DNA of 64,000 nucleotides from Streptomyces sp. NBC_00078 (GTDB lineage Bacteria; Actinomycetota; Actinomycetes; Streptomycetales; Streptomycetaceae). Both the position numbers and the translations under genes were made by a program. The notes under the pieces are model-generated. The model was not told the origin of the DNA, did no database searches, and saw only the letters and a list, made by a program, of their open reading frames with translations. Of the stretch, positions 35,121-42,925 are shown one piece after another. The DNA lies in the NCBI RefSeq assembly GCF_026343335.1, contig NZ_JAPELX010000001.1, positions 8,866,001 through 8,930,000 on the forward strand, in the 5' to 3' direction. Position 1 is the stretch's first letter. Every line of letters begins with the position of its first letter.

Positions 35121-37955
35121 GTGACGCGACCCGTGGGCGCGGGCGCGGCGGTGACGCGGCGCCTGATACGCAAGGAGGCCCGCGGCGATCTGCCGCTGCT
35201 GGCCTGCCTGTCGGTGGTCGTCCTGACGCTGACGGCGCTCTGCGCGTGGGCGCCCGCTTTCGCGGGCGGCCAGGAGGACCGGGCGCTGCGGCAGCGTGTC
35301 GACGCCTCACAGGCCCAAGCCCCCCTGATCAGCCTGAGCACCACACCCGAGGTCTTCGACACCGTGCCGCCCGCCGTGGACGCGGCCGGTCTGCTCGACC
35401 CCGGCCGCACCCTCACCGAGCAGCTCAGCGGGTCCGCCGCGCGCCATCTGACCATCACCGGCGCCAGCTACGACTACGACCAGGCGGCCCTGATCTCACC
35501 GCAGCCGCCGGGGCCGGCGAACACGAGCACCGAGCTGACGGTCAGTCATCTGCCGGCCGCGCGGGCCCATCTGCACTACGTCAGCGGCCACGCACCGGCC
35601 GACCACACGCCGTTGGGCACGGCGCCCCAGATCGGGTTGTCGCAGGCCACGGCGCACGCGCTCGGCGTCCGGGCCGGCAGTCGGCTGAACCTTGAGTTCG
35701 CCAAGACGCTGGGGGTACAGAGCGCACCGCCACGCGCGGGGCTGCTGGTGAGCGGGGTCTACCGCACCACGGCCGCGACCGACGACTTCTGGTCGGGCCG
35801 CGAGACGCTGGACCAGCCGTCCCGGTACCCGGCCGAGCACTCCGCCGGCACCGTGCTCGCCGTCCGCGGTCTCGTCGGTCTCGACGCGGCCGAGCTGCTG
35901 GCCGGTGCCGGGGTTGGCGGCCCCCGGGTGACCTGGCAGCTGCGCGCCGACCTGTCCGGCGCGGCGCTCGACCAGGCCCGCGCACTGACCGGGCCGCTGT
36001 CGCACTACAGCGCGGACCTCAGCGCCGGCCTGTGCCAGGGAACCGACCCCGTCACCGGCGACGTCAGCTGCCATGTCGGCGGCCAGGCCACCGGGGCCCT
36101 GCTGGTGATCGACTCCCTGACGCCGCTGCTCGCCACCTTCACCGCTCAGGACCAACAGGCAAGGGAGCTGGCCACGTTCGCCATTGACGCGCTGGCCGCC
36201 GTCGCACTGGCAACGGTCACCGTCGCTGTCCGGCTCCTGCTGCGCCGGAGGCAGGCGCACCTGCGGTTGCAGCGCGCGCGGGGCGCGTCCACGGTGCGGC
36301 TGGTGCTGCTGCGCTGCGCCGTGGCCTGGCCGGTGGTAGTGATCGCCGCACTGCTCGGCTGGGCGGCCGGACGGACCCTCGCTCCCACCGAGACGTCCGG
36401 ATCGCCGCAACCGGTGACCGCCGCCCTCGCCGCCTCGGGGGTTGCGCTGATGGTGCCGCTGATGACCTGGCTCGCGGTCCGCGAGCCACGCAGACCCGGC
36501 CGGCTGCGGCGCACACGCCGGAACATCGCCATGGGCCGGCGCGCGGTCCTGGAGCTGACGGTACTGGTCACGACGGCGGCGGGCGTGGTCGCCCTGCGCT
36601 CGCAGGGCCCCGACGGAATTCTCGGCGCGGTGCCGGTGCTGGTGGCGCTGTGCGTCGTACTCATCCTGCTTCGGATCTCCCCGCTCGCTCTGCGCCTGGT
36701 GCTGCGGCAGGCCCGGCGCGGCCGGGGCGTGGTGGGCTTCGTCGGGGCGGCCCGGGCCTCCCACGACGCCCCGGCGACCGGACTGGCCCTGTTCGTCCTG
36801 GTCCTGACCCTGGGCACGGCCGTGTTCGGCGGCCTCGTGCACCGTACGATCGACGACGGCCTGGCGGCGGGTGCGGCCTGGACCACCGGCGCCGACGCGA
36901 GCGCGACCGTGGCCGGGACCGTGACCCCCGCACCGGACACCCGCACCACCGGAACTCGAACCGCCCTCCAGCATGTGTACACCCTCGACCTGGCAGGACA
37001 GGCCGACGGCGCGGTGATCTCCCCGGTCGCCGTGATCACCGTGGATCCCCGGCAACTGGCCGCCGTCGCCCCGAGGTCGCCGCTGGCCGACACCCTGCTG
37101 GCCCGGCTGGCCACCCCCGCCGGCACCCGGATCGGCGCCCACGCTCAGCTGCCCTCCCTGCTCTCGCCCGGCCTGCGCGCGAGAGAGCGCACCGGTGGCT
37201 TCACCGGCACGGTTGTGCCCGAAGGGCAGCGCCCGAGGGACCTGGTCTTCGAACCGGTCGGCACCCTCACCACCGCGGAACTGCGCGACCCGCTCCTCGG
37301 GCCGGTCACGGCACAGATCGCCGCCGGGGCACCGATGCTGATCACCACCGTCCAGGCCGCGCAGCTGATGCCCCCGCAGTCCTCGGGAAGCACCGTCCTG
37401 CTCCTCAGAGGCGACACTCCCGCAACCGCCGAACCCGCCGCACTGCGGTCGGCAGCGGCCAAGGCGCTCGGGCCACTGGGCCGCATCCGCGTCCGCTCCG
37501 AGACGCTGAGGGCTCTGCGCACCGACGGCCTGACGCAGGGACTCGGCACGATCTACACCACCAGCTCCATCGTGGCCGCCCTGTCAGGCCTGCTCGCGCT
37601 CGTCCTGGAACTGACCCTCACCTCCCACGAGCGCAGCCGCACCACCTCGTTCCTGCGCACACTCGGACTCGGCGGCACAGAAGCCGTCACCCTTCACTTC
37701 CTGCAACTGCTGCCACTGGCGCTCGCATCAGCGGTGGGTGGCACCCTGCTCGGGCTGCTCGAACCGCGGCTCATGGCGCGGACACTGGACCTGCGGCAGT
37801 TCACCGGCGGGCCCACCCAACCGGCGCTGCACACCGACTACTCACTGACCGTCGCCCTCGTCGCCGGTGTGACCGCACTGATCCTGGCCGCCGCGGTCAC
37901 CGAAGCCGTCCTCGCCCGCCGGCGCGGGCTGGGAGCCGTACTGCGCCTCGCATGA
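35121..37955 (+). CDS. FtsX-like ABC transporter permease (second)
   Basis: A 944-residue partner permease, similar in design to the first: a single helix near the N-terminus (LLACLSVVVLTLTALCAWAP), a long extracytoplasmic domain, central helices (FAIDALAAVALATVTVAVRL and WPVVVIAALLGWAAG), and a C-terminal FtsX unit ending RRRGLGAVLRLA. I choose GTG 35121 (GGAAGGG upstream). A GTG at 35091 and a TTG at 35082 overlapping the first permease stop are alternatives, so coupling is possible. Two non-identical permeases suggest a heterodimeric exporter. Confidence 0.85.
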   Translation: MTRPVGAGAAVTRRLIRKEARGDLPLLACLSVVVLTLTALCAWAPAFAGGQEDRALRQRVDASQAQAPLISLSTTPEVFDTVPPAVDAAGLLDPGRTLTEQLSGSAARHLTITGASYDYDQAALISPQPPGPANTSTELTVSHLPAARAHLHYVSGHAPADHTPLGTAPQIGLSQATAHALGVRAGSRLNLEFAKTLGVQSAPPRAGLLVSGVYRTTAATDDFWSGRETLDQPSRYPAEHSAGTVLAVRGLVGLDAAELLAGAGVGGPRVTWQLRADLSGAALDQARALTGPLSHYSADLSAGLCQGTDPVTGDVSCHVGGQATGALLVIDSLTPLLATFTAQDQQARELATFAIDALAAVALATVTVAVRLLLRRRQAHLRLQRARGASTVRLVLLRCAVAWPVVVIAALLGWAAGRTLAPTETSGSPQPVTAALAASGVALMVPLMTWLAVREPRRPGRLRRTRRNIAMGRRAVLELTVLVTTAAGVVALRSQGPDGILGAVPVLVALCVVLILLRISPLALRLVLRQARRGRGVVGFVGAARASHDAPATGLALFVLVLTLGTAVFGGLVHRTIDDGLAAGAAWTTGADASATVAGTVTPAPDTRTTGTRTALQHVYTLDLAGQADGAVISPVAVITVDPRQLAAVAPRSPLADTLLARLATPAGTRIGAHAQLPSLLSPGLRARERTGGFTGTVVPEGQRPRDLVFEPVGTLTTAELRDPLLGPVTAQIAAGAPMLITTVQAAQLMPPQSSGSTVLLLRGDTPATAEPAALRSAAAKALGPLGRIRVRSETLRALRTDGLTQGLGTIYTTSSIVAALSGLLALVLELTLTSHERSRTTSFLRTLGLGGTEAVTLHFLQLLPLALASAVGGTLLGLLEPRLMARTLDLRQFTGGPTQPALHTDYSLTVALVAGVTALILAAAVTEAVLARRRGLGAVLRLA

Positions 37956-37994
37956 AGCCCCGACGCCCCCTCTCACCGCCGGACCAAGGCGCGC

Positions 37995-39029
37995 TCAGCC
38001 TTCGGAGCCACCGCTCGCCACGTCCTGTGCCTCGGATCGTGCCCGGCGCGCGGCCTCGTCGGGCCACACACCGACGTGGTCACTCTCCAGGACCAGCCGC
38101 ACCCGCTTACGCAGGTGCAGACGCTCGGTGAACTCGCCCGGCAGCTGCAGCCGCCCGCTGCGGTCCAGGACCGCGTACTCCTCAGCGGTGTGCACCTCGA
38201 CGCCGTCGTCGCCGGTGGCGCCCCGGCGCAGCACCTCGGCCGAGGTGCGGCCGTCGCGGATCCGTACGGTGCGCTGCACCTGCTCGGACACCAGCGCGTC
38301 GTGGGTGACCACGATCACCGTGACGCCCAGGTCCTCGTTGGCCCGGCGCAGCGCGGCGAAGACCTCGTCGCTGGTGGCGGTGTCGAGTTCGCCGGTGGGC
38401 TCGTCGGCGAAGAGCACGCGCGGCTCGTTCGCGTTGGCGACGGCGATGGCGACCCTTTGCTGCTCGCCGCCGGAGAGCGTGTCGGGGGTACGGTCCCGGC
38501 AGTGGCCGACGGACAGAAGGTCGAGTAGTTCCTCTGCCCGCGCCCGGCGCCGGGAGCGCTTGATCCCGGTGTACGTCATCGGAAGCATCACGTTCTCGGC
38601 CGCCGAGAGGTAGGGCAGCAGATTGCGGGAGGTCTGCTGCCAGACGAAGCCCACCGTGCGGCGCCGGTAGCCGAGCCGCTCGCGGCGCTTCATCGCCAGC
38701 AGGTCGTGTCCGGCGACCTCGGCGCCACCCGCGGAGGGCACGTCCTGGCCGGAGAGTATGCCCAGCAGGGTGGACTTGCCGGAACCGGAGGCCCCGACCA
38801 CCGCGATCATCTCGCCCTCGGCCACGGTCAGGTCGAGGCCCTGGAGAGCCTGAACTTCGACCCCCTCGGTCTGGTAGATCCGCACCAGGTTCTCGCAGAC
38901 GACCAGCCCCGCCTCGCGTTGCGGGCCGGCGGCTGCGGCCCGTCGGCGCAGCTCGTCCAAGTCCGGTGCCCCGGACGGTTGTTCGTGAACTGGCACACGG
39001 TCCCCCGAGAAGGTGAAGCCTGCGGACAA
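37995..39029 (-). CDS. ABC transporter ATP-binding protein (LolD/MacB type)
   Basis: A 344-residue ATPase that likely energises the two converging FtsX permeases. Walker A is AVVGASGSGKSTLLGILSGQ near residue 78, the Q-loop is VGFVWQQTSRN, the signature is LSGGEQQRVAIAVANANEPR near 185 and Walker B is VLFADEPTGELDTATSDEVF with the catalytic Glu. The H-loop is VIVVTHDALV. It has an N-terminal extension of about 40 residues and a C-terminal 90-residue tail with AbrB-like strands (YAVLDRSGRLQLPGEF) found in Streptomyces exporters of this kind. Encoded convergently, 39 bases from the permeases. Confidence 0.9.
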   Translation of the reverse strand: MSAGFTFSGDRVPVHEQPSGAPDLDELRRRAAAAGPQREAGLVVCENLVRIYQTEGVEVQALQGLDLTVAEGEMIAVVGASGSGKSTLLGILSGQDVPSAGGAEVAGHDLLAMKRRERLGYRRRTVGFVWQQTSRNLLPYLSAAENVMLPMTYTGIKRSRRRARAEELLDLLSVGHCRDRTPDTLSGGEQQRVAIAVANANEPRVLFADEPTGELDTATSDEVFAALRRANEDLGVTVIVVTHDALVSEQVQRTVRIRDGRTSAEVLRRGATGDDGVEVHTAEEYAVLDRSGRLQLPGEFTERLHLRKRVRLVLESDHVGVWPDEAARRARSEAQDVASGGSEG

Positions 39030-39107
39030 CGCTGTCAGACAGTCGCCAGGGTAATGCGGAAGTCCGTACGAGGAGCGGGATCCGCCAGGTCGGCGGCCGC
39101 ACGCCGA

Positions 39108-39235
39108 TCAGTGGGCGAGACCAGCCAGGCCGGTGCCGTCCACGCTGATGTGCCCACCGTCCGGAGTGTCGAGGCCGCCAATCAGGTTGAGCACGGCGGT
39201 CTTGCCGGAGCCGCCGGAACGGCCTGTCGCAGTCG
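39108..39235 (-). pseudogene. ABC ATPase fragment (Walker A region)
   Basis: The minus frame reads TGRSGGSGKTAVLNLIGGLD then TPDGGHISVDGTGLAGLAH and a stop. It covers the P-loop and start of the Q-loop region of a MacB-type ATPase. Signature and Walker B parts are missing. The Thr after GKT-Ala instead of Ser/Thr-Leu also suggests decay. It lies just behind the intact ATPase gene, probably a duplicate remnant. The bases 39236-39360 serve as promoter for the sigma factor gene. Confidence 0.55.
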
Positions 39236-39360
39236 CCGGGCGCACGCCCCCGGACGCTCCCTACGAAGAGCCTTCGGCGACGTGACCGAAAAATTCTGCT
39301 GGACAGGGCAGTCGAATCCCCTTCCCCACCCGTCTTTACGGGGGAACCAGGGAGGGCATA

Positions 39361-39912
39361 TTGAACGCCGACGAGGAACGCCAGTTCCGCGAGTTCGTGG
39401 CGGCGCGGTCGAGATCGCTGCTGCACACGGCATATTTGCTGACCGGGGACTGGGAGCAGGGCCGGGACCTGCTCCAGACCGCGCTTGCCTCAACCGCTCG
39501 GCGTTGGTCGAAGCTGCGCGACCGGGAGCAGCCGGAGATCTATGTGCGCCGGGCGCTCTACCACGCCCAGGTGGACCGCTTCCGGCTCCTCAGCTGGGGG
39601 CGGGAGACCGTCACGGACATGCCGCCGGACAAGCCGTCCGGGCAGGGCGCCGACTGGGCCGACGCCGTGGTCCAGCGGCAGGACATCATGGCCGCGCTGC
39701 GGCGGCTGCCCAAGCGTCAGCGTGCGGTGATCGTGCTGCGTTACTTCGAGGACCGGCCGGACAACGAGATCGCCTCGATCCTGGGCGTCGCCCAGGGGAC
39801 GGTTCGCAGCCAGACCCACAAGGCCCTCGCCTCGCTCCGCACCACCCTGGCCGGGGCAGGGCCGGCGGCCTCTTCCTCCACCGCCTCCTCCGGAAGGGGC
39901 CTCATCGCATGA
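39361..39912 (+). CDS. SigE-family ECF RNA polymerase sigma factor
   Basis: A 183-residue extracytoplasmic-function sigma factor. Region 2 lies at residues about 5-75 (FREFVAARSRSLLHTAYLLT, GDWEQGRDLLQTALAS) and region 4 at about 110-165 (LRRLPKRQRAVIVLRYFEDR, DNEIASILGVAQGTVRSQTH). It starts TTG, decided by GGAGG at 39351. The stop overlaps the start of the next gene (ATGA), as is usual for ECF factors with a membrane regulator. Targets are unknown; no matching promoter was sought beyond this region. Confidence 0.92.
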   Translation: MNADEERQFREFVAARSRSLLHTAYLLTGDWEQGRDLLQTALASTARRWSKLRDREQPEIYVRRALYHAQVDRFRLLSWGRETVTDMPPDKPSGQGADWADAVVQRQDIMAALRRLPKRQRAVIVLRYFEDRPDNEIASILGVAQGTVRSQTHKALASLRTTLAGAGPAASSSTASSGRGLIA

Positions 39913-40613
39913 ACGACTCGACCGAACACCCCCTGCACGACACGTTGCTGCACGATGCCTTGCACGGCCATGTCCTGGAGAGCGGGGATGACGCCGGTGC
40001 CCAACTGGTCGGCCTGGCCGACGGCGCGTTGCGGGTCGCCCGGCGGCGGCAGCGGCTGGCCCGCGTGGGGGCCGGTGTCGTCACCGCCGCCGTGGTGGCC
40101 ACCGCCTGGATGGCTGTCGCGGACGGCGCGACCTCGAGACCACACGTGGTGCAGCCCGCCGCAGGGGGCCACACGGGGAAGGCGGCTCCGGTCTCTCTCC
40201 TGCCGGTCTCCTCGGCAACGGAGCACGCATGCACCGATGCCAGCGGCGGCTACACCCTGCACGCGACCGCGACCCTACCGGCGATGTGCGTCCAGACCGA
40301 CCGGGCCAGGGGCATGACCGACGTCCGTGTCATCTCCGCGAAGGCCGAGAAGAGCACCGTCGACGGCACCTGGCAGGTCATTGCGACCCTCAGCCCCGCC
40401 GACCGAACCCGTTTCGCCTCCCTCACCGGCTCCATCGCGTCGGCCCCGGCCCCGCGCAACGAATTCGCCATCGTCATCGACAACAAGCTCTGGGGCACCC
40501 CCTACGTGAGGGGCTCGATCACCGGCGGTCGTTTCGAGATCGTCAGGAGCTACATCGGAGACCTCACCAGCGCTACCGCCCACGACCTGGCCCAACGGCT
40601 GGATCCCGGGTGA
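39909..40613 (+). CDS. Membrane protein paired with the sigma factor (SecD-like exported domain)
   Basis: A 234-residue protein, ATGA-coupled to the ECF sigma gene. A cytoplasmic N-terminus of about 50 residues (HDTLLHDALHGHVLESGDDA) is followed by one transmembrane helix (RVGAGVVTAAVVATAWMAV). The exported domain has a SecDF-like ending: NEFAIVIDNKLWGTPYVRGS then ITGGRFEIV and AHDLAQRLDPG. The cytoplasmic part may act as anti-sigma factor; a zinc-binding HxxxCxxC is not present. Function is inferred from coupling. Confidence 0.72.
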   Translation: MNDSTEHPLHDTLLHDALHGHVLESGDDAGAQLVGLADGALRVARRRQRLARVGAGVVTAAVVATAWMAVADGATSRPHVVQPAAGGHTGKAAPVSLLPVSSATEHACTDASGGYTLHATATLPAMCVQTDRARGMTDVRVISAKAEKSTVDGTWQVIATLSPADRTRFASLTGSIASAPAPRNEFAIVIDNKLWGTPYVRGSITGGRFEIVRSYIGDLTSATAHDLAQRLDPG

Positions 40614-40861
40614 GCAGTCGACTCCTGCTACGGCGTTGACACACCAGTACGGAGAAGCCGGGGGAGCACTGCGAGTTCTGGTGGCGCGCCGATGGTGAGG
40701 TACCCCCTTGCCGGTCTGGACAACAAGGGCGCTCCGCTCCCGCGCAGACGGCACAGCCGCCACCGAGAGCCCGATCACCATCGCCGCCTGCGCCGCGGCG
40801 CCTGCCCTGATTCGCGTACGGGCGTTCGCCAAGCTGTCTTCTTGATGTACGGAGTTCCACG

Positions 40862-41620
40862 TTCCTGGCCGGGCTGCCCGGTGCGGCGGACGCCCTGGGA
40901 CTGGCCGAGGTGCTCGCGGCGGCACAGCTGAAACTGGTTGCGGCGCTGCCGGCCCCACTGCGGGACCGAGCAGATCGGATCCGAGAGCGTCCCACCTCGA
41001 AGCTCTCGGCTGGTACCGGGAACAGGGCTCCTCACCCGCTCTCGTAGGGCTCGTCATTGCCGTGTGGCCCAGCGGCGAATTCAGGTGCCATACCGCCGCT
41101 GGGCCGAGCCGCAGGAGGTCGAGCGCGAACTCGACCCCTACGACCTGTCCTCAAGGCGGGCGTTGGTATCTCGTCGCAGCAGTGGACGGCGCGGTGCGGA
41201 ACCCATGGGGTGTCGTCGATCCTCAGCCTGGCCGTCGGGGAGGACGGCTTCGAGCGCCCCGACGGCTTCGACTGACCGCCCACTGCTGGACTACCTCACC
41301 GCTGGACTACCTCACCGCCTACGACGCCCGCAGGCTGCGGCTTCAGGCCGGCCTCCGGATTGCTCCGGCACTTCTCACGGCACTGCCGGACCGCTGGACG
41401 CGGCACTGGTCCGCGCCGTCGAAGCCTCGGTAGGCCCTCCGTGCGGCGACGGCTGGGTGACGGCGAAGGTACCGCTGGAATCGGTCGACCTGGCGGTGCC
41501 CGTACTGCTGTCACTGGGGCCGGGCATCGAGGTGCTCGCCCCCCGGGGAGCTACGCTGCAAGATCGCGGAGACGGCTGCGGCCGTGCTCGACCGATACCG
41601 GCCAGCGGACACATCAGGCC
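40862..41620 (+). pseudogene. WYL-domain transcriptional regulator, multiply frameshifted
   Basis: Pieces in different plus frames line up as one WYL regulator of the YafY type. They are FLAGLPGAADALGLAEVLAA with AAQLKLVAALPAPLRDRADR, then RIQVPYRRWAEPQEVERELD with DPYDL, RWYLVAAVDG, ILSLAVGEDGFERPDGFD, and a C-terminal DAALVRAVEASVGPPCGDGW with VTAKVPLESVDLAVPVLLSL. Four or more frame changes are needed and the DNA-binding N-terminus is missing. The 3' end runs into the convergent MFS gene. The upstream 40614-40861 holds nothing recognisable. Confidence 0.7.
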
Positions 41621-42809
41621 CGGCGGGGGGCGGCGGCCTCAGCAGCAGTCCGGCGGACAGGGTCGTCAGCAGCGCAAGGGTGGCAAGGAGTGCAAAGCCG
41701 TAGCGCGTGTGACTGTGGTCGGTGACCATCGCGACCAGGAACATCACCCCGACCGTGGCCGCCAGCCCGCCACCATTCGCCAGCCCGAAGGCCCTGCCCA
41801 CCGAGGCTTCGTCGGCCGAGGCCATCAGCATGGTGCGGGAGGCGATCCGGGCCTGCCCGAAGAAGAACGCACCCAGTGGCACCCCGACGACGTATCCGGC
41901 GATCCCGAACTGGCTCTGCAGCACCAGGCAGACATCGCAGAGCAGAAAGCCAACGACGGCGATGCGAAGGTCCGCACTGCGTCTGCTGACGATCCGGTAG
42001 GCACCGGCGGCCCCCAGGAAACCGAGGCACCCGAGGGCGTCCACGGCACCGAACGTCCCTGCGCCCAAGTGGAGTTCACCGATCACGGCGGTGGGCAGCA
42101 GAGCGTTGAAGACCGTGACGACCACGCTCCCCTGGGCGTAGAGCAGGATGAAGCGGCGCATCCGCAGCGGCCCACGCGTAGCCGCCCGGGCAGGCGGCTG
42201 CTCCCAGGCGACGGTGGCCGTCGGCATCCGGTCCGGGCGACGTCCCACCGCAGCGACGCAGAGCGCCGAGACCATGAAAGTTCCGGCGTTGAACACCAGC
42301 AGCGGCACGGCACCGAACGTCTGGACGCACAGGCCGCCGATAGCCGCCGACAGCAGCATCCCTGCCTGGGTCCCCATCTCGTAGCGGGCGTTGAACCGCC
42401 GCAGCCTGTCCGCCGGAATGCGTTCCTTGATCAGCGCGGAGCTGGCCGGGAAGAACAGGGCACCGACCACGGCGAGCGCCATATTGGCGCTGTAGATTCC
42501 GGATCCCGGGGCACCACCGCGGGCCAGCCACAGCGGTAGCCCGAGGGCCGGCGCCGCGCTGGTGACATCGCAGCCGATCCACAGGGCTCGCCGGTCGAAG
42601 CGGTCGGCCAGCCGGCCGAAGAACGGCGACAGCAGCGCCTGTGGCCCGGCGACGGCGATGAACAGCCAGCCGACAGCCATCATGGTCCGCTGCTCCCTGA
42701 TCATGAGCAGCGCCCCGACGATGAGCTGGACATTGTTGCCGAGAGCGGTGGCGAAAGCAGCGGGCACAAGCAGCCGCTCGGCGCGGCGGGCGTGGTGGCT
42801 GAGGATCAT
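41511..42809 (-). CDS. MFS exporter
   Basis: A 432-residue major facilitator with about 12 transmembrane helices. It begins MILSHHARRAERLLVPAAFA, and the loop 2-3 motif is GRLADRFDRRALWIGCDV near residue 70. Helix 4-5 shows LFFPASSALIKERIPADRLR, typical of macrolide-efflux-like proteins. The C-terminal tail is hydrophilic. I take the ATG at 42809; the frame stays open upstream but crosses a 45-bp palindrome and loses membrane-protein character. The palindrome ends nine bases before this ATG and probably controls the gene. Confidence 0.87.
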   Translation of the reverse strand: MILSHHARRAERLLVPAAFATALGNNVQLIVGALLMIREQRTMMAVGWLFIAVAGPQALLSPFFGRLADRFDRRALWIGCDVTSAAPALGLPLWLARGGAPGSGIYSANMALAVVGALFFPASSALIKERIPADRLRRFNARYEMGTQAGMLLSAAIGGLCVQTFGAVPLLVFNAGTFMVSALCVAAVGRRPDRMPTATVAWEQPPARAATRGPLRMRRFILLYAQGSVVVTVFNALLPTAVIGELHLGAGTFGAVDALGCLGFLGAAGAYRIVSRRSADLRIAVVGFLLCDVCLVLQSQFGIAGYVVGVPLGAFFFGQARIASRTMLMASADEASVGRAFGLANGGGLAATVGVMFLVAMVTDHSHTRYGFALLATLALLTTLSAGLLLRPPPPAGPDVSAGRYRSSTAAAVSAILQRSSPGGEHLDARPQ

Positions 42810-42817
42810 GGCACCAC

Positions 42818-42862
42818 TATCCAGAGGTTCACTGACATCCTGTGTCAGTGAACCTCTGGATA
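42818..42862. promoter_or_regulatory. Long perfect palindrome, 20-bp arms, 5-base loop
   Basis: The arm TATCCAGAGGTTCACTGACA (42818-42837) is repeated inverted at 42843-42862 with TCCTG between, without a mismatch. It lies between the GH29 stop (42926) and the MFS start (42809). The arms are about 45% GC in very GC-rich surroundings. It may be an operator for the MFS gene, a terminator of the GH29 gene, or both; an extended mRNA hairpin would hide the MFS ribosome site. Confidence 0.75.
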
Positions 42863-42925
42863 ACAGGCTCCCGTTGGGGGACGTCATCTTCACGTGGCGC
42901 CGAAGGTGCCCCGCCGGGCGGCCGG

